DNA of 22,067 nucleotides. Origin: JANMZR01 sp031383555. Lineage in GTDB: Bacteria; Bacteroidota; Bacteroidia; Cytophagales; Spirosomataceae. The position numbers were made by a program, and so were the translations under genes. Where the stretch lies: assembly GCA_031383555.1 (NCBI GenBank), contig JANMZR010000401.1, positions 1 to 22,067 on the forward strand, read 5' to 3'. Under the pieces are notes generated by a model. The model made no database searches. It had not been told where the DNA came from and saw only the letters and a list, made by a program, of their open reading frames with translations. Positions 7,994-14,649 of this stretch are shown piece after piece (position 1 is the first letter of the stretch; every line of letters begins with the position of its first letter).

Positions 7994-8284
7994 ATGCAAA
8001 CATTATCCGAAATAAAAAGAAATTTAATACTTCTAAGACCAATTTTAAATAAAAAATATCCTATTAACGAATTGGCTATTTTTGGATCTTATGCTAGAGG
8101 CGAAGCCACTGAAAATAGTGATTTGGACATAATGGTTGAATTCAGCAAGCCAGTTGGTTATTTATTTTTTGATCTTGCGAAAGAATTAGAAGAATATTTA
8201 CATTTGAAGGTTGATTTAGTGTCAAAAAAAGGAATAAAACCAGCCTATTTTGAATCCTTAAAATCTGATTTGATTCATGTCTAA
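7994..8284 (+). CDS. mntA: MNT-type nucleotidyltransferase, antitoxin of the HepT toxin
   Basis: This is a 96-residue minimal nucleotidyltransferase. The signature GS-x10-DxD is complete in GSYARGEATENSDLD (Gly31, Ser32, Asp43, Asp45), with the third acidic residue probably Asp74 in KVDLV. In characterised MntA/HepT systems the enzyme neutralises the HEPN RNase by transferring AMP to the tyrosine next to its catalytic histidine. Both partners here keep the needed residues. The gene overlaps hepT by eight bases, indicating coupled translation. No defect is seen. This is the only intact toxin-antitoxin pair in the window, and it lies between two copies of the alaS 3' end. Confidence 0.9.
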   Translation: MQTLSEIKRNLILLRPILNKKYPINELAIFGSYARGEATENSDLDIMVEFSKPVGYLFFDLAKELEEYLHLKVDLVSKKGIKPAYFESLKSDLIHV

Positions 8285-8624
8285 AAGAAATGAAATTTTA
8301 TTAATAAATGATATTTTGAACTCTATAGGGAAAATTAAAAAATATTCGGTTGGATATAATTTTAATGAATTTCTTAATGATGACAAAACTATTGATGCAA
8401 TTGAGCGCAATTTTGAAATAATTGGCGAAGCTTCCAACCAATTTTCAATGGAATTTCAAAATAAGCACCCTGATATTTCCTGGCATAGTTTAATTAGTTT
8501 TAGAAATAGGCTTATTCATGGCTATTTTGGTGTGGATTTAGAGATTTTATGGCAAATATTACAATATGAGTTACCTAATTTAGAGATGCAATTAGTTGAA
8601 ATTTTGGAAGAAATGAATCCGTGA
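8277..8624 (+). CDS. hepT: HepT-type HEPN RNase toxin (DUF86)
   Basis: This is a 115-residue HEPN protein of the DUF86 type. The catalytic motif R-x4-H-x-Y is seen in RNRLIHGY (Arg76, His81, Tyr83). It is preceded by AIERNFEIIGEASNQF (41-56) and HPDISWHSLISF, which are typical of the family. The known role is an RNase toxin that is AMPylated on the motif tyrosine by MntA. The start lies eight bases inside the mntA end. The last residues are supplied by foreign DNA: the codons AAT CCG TGA (8616-8624) lie in the duplicated alaS tail read in another frame, so the natural HepT end may have been trimmed or replaced. The motif region is unaffected. Confidence 0.9.
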   Translation: MSKRNEILLINDILNSIGKIKKYSVGYNFNEFLNDDKTIDAIERNFEIIGEASNQFSMEFQNKHPDISWHSLISFRNRLIHGYFGVDLEILWQILQYELPNLEMQLVEILEEMNP

Positions 8625-8742
8625 AATGGCCAAAGAAATTAAAGGCGGTGGCGGTTGTCAGCCTTTTTTTGCTTCAACAGGTGGGAGTGATGTGAGTGGG
8701 TTAAACAGGGCTTTGGAGGTTGGAAAGGGGTATTTGAAATAG
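8617..8742 (+). pseudogene. orphan alaS 3' end, copy B of the direct repeat
   Basis: This segment is collinear with the last 41 codons and stop of alaS, about 85% identical, without gaps. In the alaS frame it is open from 8617 to TAG 8740-8742 and is preceded directly by an in-frame TGA (8614-8616), so it cannot be part of a longer synthetase. The encoded tail has GGGGCQPFFASTGG where the real gene has GGGGGQPYFATAGG. Most differences are silent or conservative, which suggests that both copies evolved as working alaS ends, probably in different lineages. An internal ATG at 8626, one base after the hepT stop, could start a 38-residue peptide. Whether that is translated is unknown. Confidence 0.92.
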
Positions 8743-8768
8743 GAATGTAAGCATAAAATTATTATTTT

Positions 8769-8776
8769 TAAGTTTG
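8769..8776 (+). promoter_or_regulatory. candidate -7 promoter box of the first Ig-like repeat protein
   Basis: TAAGTTTG matches TAnnTTTG exactly and lies 51 bases upstream of the ATG at 8828. No TTG is present at the canonical -33 spacing. Confidence 0.4.
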
Positions 8777-8827
8777 AAAAAAGGAAAAAAGTAAAAACTA
8801 AAAAAAACACTAACCAAACAATTTAAA

Positions 8828-10807
8828 ATGTTTAATCACAAAACCATTTTGACCCAAATAATAATTATATTTTTTTTGTTTAACACGGCTTTATATTCCA
8901 ATATCTTAACTTTTAAATCGAAACCGGATTCATTAAAATTAAGTAGACATTTTGTAAATCATTCAGTTTATAAAATGGACACCTTTAGGCTAGTAAACAA
9001 TCCTATCGTTTCTAAAATGCAGCCTAAGGCAAAATATAATGTGTCATTAAATACTAATTTGAAAAGTTCTTCAAACTGCAATATTTCTTATTTACAAATT
9101 CAAGATGCATTAGGAAATGCATATTCTGGTGATTATATCTGTAATGGGCAACCAAAAACTCTATATGCAAAAGCTTTTGATTCAAACTTTAATCTAATTA
9201 ATGGTGTAAGTTATCAATGGCTAAAAGATGGGTTGCCTATTCAAAATGCCAATCAAAACACCTTAGTGATTACAATTGGTGGTAATTATACTTTACAAAG
9301 CACCTCTCCATGTATCGTTTACAGTAGTATTTTCAATGTTTACGAAAATTATATCACTACTGGGATTTTAAGAGAAGTTGAAGATTTTTCTTGTATTAAT
9401 ACAAATATTAAATTAACAGCTTGGTACAATAGCAATTTATCAACCTACCAATGGCAAAAAAATGGTGTGGATATACAAAATGCCACTAATCGTATATATC
9501 AAGCAAATGAATCTGGCAATTATTCTGTAAAAATAATTGATGGCACTTGTAGTAGTAATGAAAATTATAGTATGAAATTAACCTTTTCTGACGCTTTAGT
9601 TGCTCCTTTAAATGTTCAAGATACCTTATTGTGTGGTGGGAATACAATTCAATTAAGTGGAACTAATTATGTAGGGTTGTCTTCATACACTTATAAGTGG
9701 TTCAAAAATGGACTTGAGATACCCAATAAAACTGAACATTTTTTAAATATAAATGAAGCCGGGGATTATAATTTGGTGTATCAAATGGGAAGTTGTATTA
9801 GCAAAAGTAAAACTGTGAAAATTTCAAATTCATCCAAATTACAAAAACCTTTTTTAACCAATTATGGCATCACTAGCATTTGTTCAGGATTTATTAATAT
9901 CACACAAGTCACTAGTAATGATGGTACAAATATCTTTTGGGGCGATATGTACGGCACTTGGTATAGAGATAACCAGCTAATTGGAAGTAATTTGAGTAAT
10001 TATAATGCTACCCAGTCAGGAGAATATAAAATGATTTATGGAAGTGGCGACTGTGCAGTTGAATCAAATACTGTTACTGTAAAAATTGGAGAGAATACTT
10101 TTGAGCCAAAAATTATTATTAATGGTGATGAAAATAAATTAAATATTTGTGGCAATACTGATTTTATAGTTTTAAGATTTCCAGTTTTTACACAGTTGTC
10201 AAATGCTATTTTTCAATGGAGGAGAAATGGAATAAACATACCTTTTGGAAATAATGATTTAATTTTTGTTCATGATCCAGGAGAATATAGCCTTTGGGTT
10301 TATAATGGTGGATGTATATCAGAATCCAACAAGATAGTAATCACAAAAAATTCAACTGTAAAAATTAAATCGGCAGAAAATAACATATTATGTAGTAATA
10401 AATTATTTAGCTTAAATACAGATATAGTTTTAGGAGCTTATAATGGGAGTTTTGTTTGGAGTAAAAATGGGATAATTATACCCAATCAAACCTTTGGCGA
10501 TTTGTATACTACAGAATCTGGCTCTTATACAGTATCTGTTAATGAAAATGGTTGTAATGCAGTATCACAGCCATTTTATTTAAATGTAAACGTTCCTGAG
10601 GTTTTATTTACTGTAAACACTGGAAATTGGAATGACCCCAACAGTTGGATATGTGGACAAGTGCCCAATAGTCAAAAAAATGTTAAAATTGCCAGCGGTC
10701 ATACCATCACACTACCAGACAATTTCACAGGCAATGCCAACAATATTGAAAACAACGGTAACCTTATTTTTGATCAAAATGCGGTTTTGAGTTTGACGGG
10801 GCAGTAA
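8828..10807 (+). CDS. secreted protein with six Ig-like modules and a C-terminal beta-strand domain
   Basis: The 659 residues begin with a hydrophobic export signal (about 6-24). Six similar modules of about 80 residues follow, each with a Trp in a Y-x-W-x-K-x-G setting (Trp131, 209, 291, 378, 464, 544) and two bracketing cysteines (105/162, 189/241, 269/323, 352/409, 441/496, 522/576), as in bacterial Ig-like folds. The end (about 592-655) has GNWNDPNSWICGQVP and KIASGHTITLP, resembling the G8-like repeats often seen after W-x-D-P-x-S-W motifs in Bacteroidota surface proteins. No type IX secretion C-terminal sorting domain or lipobox is visible. A role in adhesion or surface binding is inferred. 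A paralog starts at 20925. The stop codon abuts the convergent GH97 stop. Confidence 0.8.
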   Translation: MFNHKTILTQIIIIFFLFNTALYSNILTFKSKPDSLKLSRHFVNHSVYKMDTFRLVNNPIVSKMQPKAKYNVSLNTNLKSSSNCNISYLQIQDALGNAYSGDYICNGQPKTLYAKAFDSNFNLINGVSYQWLKDGLPIQNANQNTLVITIGGNYTLQSTSPCIVYSSIFNVYENYITTGILREVEDFSCINTNIKLTAWYNSNLSTYQWQKNGVDIQNATNRIYQANESGNYSVKIIDGTCSSNENYSMKLTFSDALVAPLNVQDTLLCGGNTIQLSGTNYVGLSSYTYKWFKNGLEIPNKTEHFLNINEAGDYNLVYQMGSCISKSKTVKISNSSKLQKPFLTNYGITSICSGFINITQVTSNDGTNIFWGDMYGTWYRDNQLIGSNLSNYNATQSGEYKMIYGSGDCAVESNTVTVKIGENTFEPKIIINGDENKLNICGNTDFIVLRFPVFTQLSNAIFQWRRNGINIPFGNNDLIFVHDPGEYSLWVYNGGCISESNKIVITKNSTVKIKSAENNILCSNKLFSLNTDIVLGAYNGSFVWSKNGIIIPNQTFGDLYTTESGSYTVSVNENGCNAVSQPFYLNVNVPEVLFTVNTGNWNDPNSWICGQVPNSQKNVKIASGHTITLPDNFTGNANNIENNGNLIFDQNAVLSLTGQ

Positions 10808-12793
10808 TTATTTCAACTTTTTAAAACTGGCTAAATATCCACCGCCACTGGCTAAATGAATTTTTAATTTATCGCCTTTTTTTACCAATTTTTTAGTGAT
10901 TTTATAGTCTTGGGCATTTCTGTTGGCATTTATTCCATCGGCACAAATGGTGGTTTGGTATTGGCCTTTTTCTAGGAAGTCTAAATTTATTTCAAAATCC
11001 TTTTCGGTCCAATCATTGATGGCGCCAATAAACCATTCTTTGGCATTGCGCCTAGCCTCTAAAATATAATTGGGGAATTTGGCATCCAACACTTTGGTTT
11101 CATCCCAAACAGTGGGCAGTTTTCCAAAGAAAGTCATCAATTCGGGATGTCGTAAGGCATCAGAAATATTGCCTGAAAACAGTTGGAGTGGGCTTTCATA
11201 AATCAAAAACATGGCCATTTGGTGCATAAGGGTACCTTGTGCCACTACTTTTTCCATTCCTAATTTGGCTGATTGCTTTTTGGTAGTATTTTGTAAAATA
11301 CCTGGCTCATAGTCCATTGCCCCTGAAAACTGCCTTAAAAACGGCAATTGCATATCATGGTTTGGGTCGATAATGCTCGACCAAGCATTGTATTCTGAAC
11401 CGGCTACCGCCTCACGGGTAAGCGCATTGGGGTGCGTTCGAGCAAAACCCGCTGGCTTTGGTGCGCCGTGGATCATCACCATCAATTCACGCTTTGCAGC
11501 TTCATCAGCGAAATTGGCCATAAAATTAATTGCTTTTTGGTCGTCACGGTCAATGAAATCGGTCATTACAATTTTCACACCCCATTTTTTGAATAAATCC
11601 AATGCTTCATTCATTTGCCTTTGCATGGTTTCGGCCTGAGTCCATAAAATAATGCCAATGTTTTTGGTTTTTGCATAGCGAATAATTTCTTGAACATCCA
11701 TTCCTTTTGTGATTTTAAAAAGGTCGTTCACGTCGCTCCAGCCAGCGTCAAGCATCACATATTCTAGACCGAATTTATGAGCAAAATCTACATAATATTT
11801 ATAAGTAGCTGTATTTAAGCCAGTTTTAAAATCAACGCCAAACAAATTCAAATCCGTAATCCATTCTTCGGTACTTTGGCCTGGCTTAATCCATGAGGTA
11901 TTTTTAATGGTTGTTTCAGATGCCAGTCGGTAAACAATATCATTTTCTAAAATGGATTTATCTGTTGGTGATATGGCAATTATTCGCCAAGGGAATGTTC
12001 TTTTCCCAGACGTTTTTGCAATAAAATTTTCTCGCTCAGTTACTATTGATTGCCTGAAACCCTCACCACCAACCACTTTTTCTGTTTTTGGAAAGGGGGC
12101 AAAAACTCCTTTTAAAGTATTACTTTCAGTTTTTTCTAAAAACATTCCTGGGTAATCAATAATATCTGACTCTGTAAAAATAATTTTTAAGCTGTCAGAA
12201 ATTTTAGCCATTATTGGTGAATAAAATAGTGTGCCGTTTTGCAAAGTGTCAATTTTGGCATTTTTATAATTATCCTCAAAACTCATATGAAACTTATCGG
12301 CATCGTCTCGTTTTTTTATTGTGGGGTAATAAAGTAAAGCGTTTGAAGGTATGGTGAAATTGGCATTTTCTTCATTGATAATCAGACTTTTATCTATATT
12401 AGTAGAAAATCGATATGCAATACCATCATTATAAGCTCTGAATATTAGGCTGAATTTTTCTTTAAAAGTTATTGCAATTTCATTATAAAAATTTGGAATA
12501 ATTTTTCGCTTTTCCTTTAAAATTGGGAATAGATTTTCATTAACCGATTGGTAAATTACTGTATCAATTGTTGAATTTTTACCCAGTAATTGATTGTTTT
12601 CAACTTTTAAACTTGTGGCGAAAGAGGAAACTACAATTTGATTTTTAAAAAAAATAGAATAGGAAATTTGATCACCAATATTGATGACAATTTTAGTATT
12701 TTTATCAGGCGATAATAAAAGAAATTCTTTTGAATAAATTGGTGAAAAACCCAAAAGTAGAACATTGAAAATTAAGATTTTCCAATTTCCCAT
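10808..12793 (-). CDS. GH97 family alpha-glycosidase, probably the retaining type
   Basis: The 661 residues begin with a signal peptide (about 1-21), so the enzyme is exported, probably to the periplasm. The N-terminal beta-sandwich contains FRAYNDGIAYRF (118-129). The TIM barrel contains YVMLDAGWSD (345-354), TDFIDRDDQ (411-419), HGAPKPAGFARTHPNALTREAV (442-463, in pieces) and GSEYNAW. Relatives of the inverting SusB type carry glutamates and lack the DFxDRDDQ motif. Here Asp412 and Glu461 would be nucleophile and acid/base, as in retaining alpha-galactosidase-like GH97 enzymes. Substrate is inferred only (alpha-galactosides or alpha-glucosides). It lies six bases downstream of the DUF4412 gene on the same strand and is probably co-transcribed. 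No SusC/SusD genes are nearby. Confidence 0.9.
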   Translation of the reverse strand: MGNWKILIFNVLLLGFSPIYSKEFLLLSPDKNTKIVINIGDQISYSIFFKNQIVVSSFATSLKVENNQLLGKNSTIDTVIYQSVNENLFPILKEKRKIIPNFYNEIAITFKEKFSLIFRAYNDGIAYRFSTNIDKSLIINEENANFTIPSNALLYYPTIKKRDDADKFHMSFEDNYKNAKIDTLQNGTLFYSPIMAKISDSLKIIFTESDIIDYPGMFLEKTESNTLKGVFAPFPKTEKVVGGEGFRQSIVTERENFIAKTSGKRTFPWRIIAISPTDKSILENDIVYRLASETTIKNTSWIKPGQSTEEWITDLNLFGVDFKTGLNTATYKYYVDFAHKFGLEYVMLDAGWSDVNDLFKITKGMDVQEIIRYAKTKNIGIILWTQAETMQRQMNEALDLFKKWGVKIVMTDFIDRDDQKAINFMANFADEAAKRELMVMIHGAPKPAGFARTHPNALTREAVAGSEYNAWSSIIDPNHDMQLPFLRQFSGAMDYEPGILQNTTKKQSAKLGMEKVVAQGTLMHQMAMFLIYESPLQLFSGNISDALRHPELMTFFGKLPTVWDETKVLDAKFPNYILEARRNAKEWFIGAINDWTEKDFEINLDFLEKGQYQTTICADGINANRNAQDYKITKKLVKKGDKLKIHLASGGGYLASFKKLK

Positions 12794-12799
12794 AAAACA

Positions 12800-13456
12800 T
12801 TATTTCTTAGGAATCCCTTTTTCCATTTTACCAGCCTCCATTTTGGTGTATCCCGCTGGTAATATATACAAACTGGCTGGGTTGGTTCTTTTTTCAGCTT
12901 TTACCAATTGATTCACCATTTTGTTTTTGCCGATTGTCATTTCAGTTTTTACCATAATGCCGTCTGCACCTTGGCTTTTCATTTGAGCGTATATTTTGTC
13001 GGAAACAAAGTTTTCACTTGCTTTTGATAGCGTTTCCATCACTTGGTAGCCAGGTATATCTTTAGTCGTCCACATGTCGGATACCATTTTGTTAGCCATT
13101 GTCATTTTTACATGTGTGCAATTGTAGCCTCCCACTTTTTCCTTACCGACAAATTCAAATTTCACATCATCGGGCCTTGCTTTTTTCAAATCTGTACTCG
13201 ATTCTGTATAGGTTTTGCTGGTCATATTGTACGTAATCATGGTATTTTTTCCTTTCGGCATCAGCATTACGGTGGTCATTTTACCCACTTGCGGTAGGTT
13301 CATTTCCATTTCCATACGTATGCCTGAAGATGATGAGGTATAAATTTTATTTGTTGCCTTCATTGGTCCTGTCATCTGGTACTCAAGGTACATGTCTTGT
13401 GAAAAGGTATTAAAAGTAACAACAAGAGAAGAGAAAATAAAAATCAGAATTTTCAT
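12800..13456 (-). CDS. DUF4412 domain secreted protein
   Basis: The 218 residues have a signal peptide (about 1-19, ending near FSQ). The body is rich in methionine and beta-strands, with repeated M-x-x-x-M segments such as RMEMEMNLPQVGK. KVGGYNCTHVKMTM and MWTTKDIPGYQ are the usual landmarks of DUF4412 proteins, whose biochemical role is not known to me. It ends with a lysine-rich tail. It lies six bases upstream of the GH97 gene on the same strand and a TAnnTTTG box lies about 40 bases upstream of its start, so the two form a short operon. A link to polysaccharide use is inferred from position only. Confidence 0.8.
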   Translation of the reverse strand: MKILIFIFSSLVVTFNTFSQDMYLEYQMTGPMKATNKIYTSSSSGIRMEMEMNLPQVGKMTTVMLMPKGKNTMITYNMTSKTYTESSTDLKKARPDDVKFEFVGKEKVGGYNCTHVKMTMANKMVSDMWTTKDIPGYQVMETLSKASENFVSDKIYAQMKSQGADGIMVKTEMTIGKNKMVNQLVKAEKRTNPASLYILPAGYTKMEAGKMEKGIPKK

Positions 13457-13496
13457 GATTATTTTTGATTAATTGTAATAGCAAAAATTTACCTGT

Positions 13497-13504
13497 CAAA
13501 GATA
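13497..13504 (-). promoter_or_regulatory. candidate -7 promoter box of the DUF4412-GH97 operon
   Basis: On the minus strand this reads TATCTTTG, an exact TAnnTTTG, 40 bases upstream of the DUF4412 gene ATG. A -33 TTG at normal spacing is not seen. Confidence 0.45.
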
Positions 13505-13566
13505 TAAAAATCATTGAATAATGCTCCTAATAAAAAATGCTTCAAATCTGATATTTGTTTTTTTTC

Positions 13567-14424
13567 TTATTTTTCAACATAAGCAAACATAGCAAAACCT
13601 CTCATATGGTAAAGTTCTTGAAATGTTGATGCTGGAAATGAGGGGACAGAGTGTGAGCCTGAACTAACTCGTGAACCTTCTATAGTAATTGATTTATTGG
13701 TATATGGAAAAATATTTGCACTACCCACTTTGCTGGCATTATATATAGAATTGCTTCCTGAAAACACTGAAATGATATATTTTTTACCAATTCCCAATTC
13801 AATTGGGTTTGGGGAAATTTTCACCGAGCCTATAGATCCAATCGCTTTCTGTTCAACTTCGCCCTGATAAATTATACCGGTACTTTGTGGATTCCAGATG
13901 GTTACTTTGTATTTCCCTATTTCTGGCATAAATACTATTAAATGGGTGACTTTTATATCTTTAGATACTGTAAACTGGTATCCGGCATCACCTGGTGAAC
14001 CTATTTCTTTTGCATATGAGAGGGAGGTTTGGCCTAAAAATTCTGTAATAAATGGTCCGGCCCCTGCTGATATTTTTGTGTTTACTTTTCCTTCTGCACT
14101 GCCATTTGAAACAGTTAAAGTAATAATATAATCCCCTACTTTGTCGGGGCTGAATTCAGGTTTTACTTTGTCTGCATTGATGATATTGGCAGTGCTGCCA
14201 GCTGGTTTTGTATTAAATGACCATTTATAAGTCAAACTTGTACCAGTGGGGTCAGTTGAAGCAGATCCATCCAAAGCTACTAATTCGCCCACAAATGCAA
14301 CTTGGTCATCACCTGTATTTGCAGTCGGCGATTTAGGCGAGGGAGTTGAATCTTTAGTTTTATTGCAACTTTGTAAAAGAAATAATAAATTAAGAATCAG
14401 AGTGCATATGATAATCTTTTTCAT
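13567..14424 (-). CDS. lipoprotein with a PKD-like domain
   Basis: The 285 residues start with a lipoprotein signal ending in LLQSC (Cys20), so the protein is expected to be lipid-anchored. A proline/serine/threonine-rich linker (about 21-37) leads to a PKD/Ig-like domain (about 38-120) with VALDGSASTDPTGTSLTYKW and PDKVGDYIITLTVSNG. The C-terminal part (about 128-285) contains YQFTVSKDIKVTHLIVF and YKVTIWNPQSTGIIYQGEV, which resembles DUF4082-type beta-sandwiches. The combination suggests a cell-surface binding protein, but the ligand cannot be stated. It is separated from the DUF4412 gene by 110 bases with a promoter box, so it is probably a separate unit, with its own well-formed promoter. 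Confidence 0.8.
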   Translation of the reverse strand: MKKIIICTLILNLLFLLQSCNKTKDSTPSPKSPTANTGDDQVAFVGELVALDGSASTDPTGTSLTYKWSFNTKPAGSTANIINADKVKPEFSPDKVGDYIITLTVSNGSAEGKVNTKISAGAGPFITEFLGQTSLSYAKEIGSPGDAGYQFTVSKDIKVTHLIVFMPEIGKYKVTIWNPQSTGIIYQGEVEQKAIGSIGSVKISPNPIELGIGKKYIISVFSGSNSIYNASKVGSANIFPYTNKSITIEGSRVSSGSHSVPSFPASTFQELYHMRGFAMFAYVEK

Positions 14425-14475
14425 AATTGTAACAGTTTATAATTTCAAAAAAAAAGTATATCTAATAATCTTTTT

Positions 14476-14506
14476 CAAATGTATGCTAATTTATTAGGTA
14501 CTGCAA
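14476..14506 (-). promoter_or_regulatory. promoter of the PKD lipoprotein gene
   Basis: On the minus strand TTG (14506-14504), 20 bases, then TACATTTG (14483-14476) match the Bacteroidota -33/-7 pattern at normal spacing. The predicted leader is about 45 bases. Confidence 0.6.
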
Positions 14507-14524
14507 TCCCCTAAAAGGGGGATT
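14505..14524. other. small GC-rich palindrome
   Basis: AATCCCC (14505-14511) pairs with GGGGATT (14518-14524) around a six-base loop. It overlaps the presumed -33 element of the lipoprotein gene and could be a regulatory hairpin or a dispersed palindrome. It resembles those at 4676-4687 and 5267-5277. Confidence 0.35.
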
Positions 14525-14596
14525 TTAACATTTAATTTTAAGGGTAAGTGTTTGATATTCAATTTATCATAGATGTATTTTAATCATAAGAATGCA

Positions 14597-14636
14597 AAAA
14601 AAAGGGATTGAACTTTTCGGTTCAATCCCTTTTTTT
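14597..14636 (-). terminator. bidirectional intrinsic terminator after the ABC-F gene
   Basis: A strong inverted repeat, AAAAAAAGGGATTGAAC / GTTCAATCCCTTTTTTT, surrounds a six-base loop. It gives a 10-pair mixed stem flanked by A and T runs on both strands. It lies 14 bases beyond the stop codon of the ABC-F gene, which it should terminate. Confidence 0.85.
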
Positions 14637-14649
14637 ATAGAATATTGTT

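Noticed and set aside
8617..8742. Copy B as a functional second synthetase gene
   Set aside because: An in-frame TGA lies directly upstream, and only the last 41 codons are present.
7819..8742. Composite transposon flanked by direct repeats
   Set aside because: No transposase, terminal inverted repeats or short target duplication is seen; the repeats are coding sequence of alaS.
8828..10807. CRISPR-like or tandem DNA repeat in the Ig-like repeat gene
   Set aside because: The repetition is at protein-module level (~80 residues) and DNA identity between modules is low.
11373..12155. Plus-strand frames inside the GH97 gene
   Set aside because: Antisense shadows of a conserved glycosidase; compositions and starts are not gene-like.
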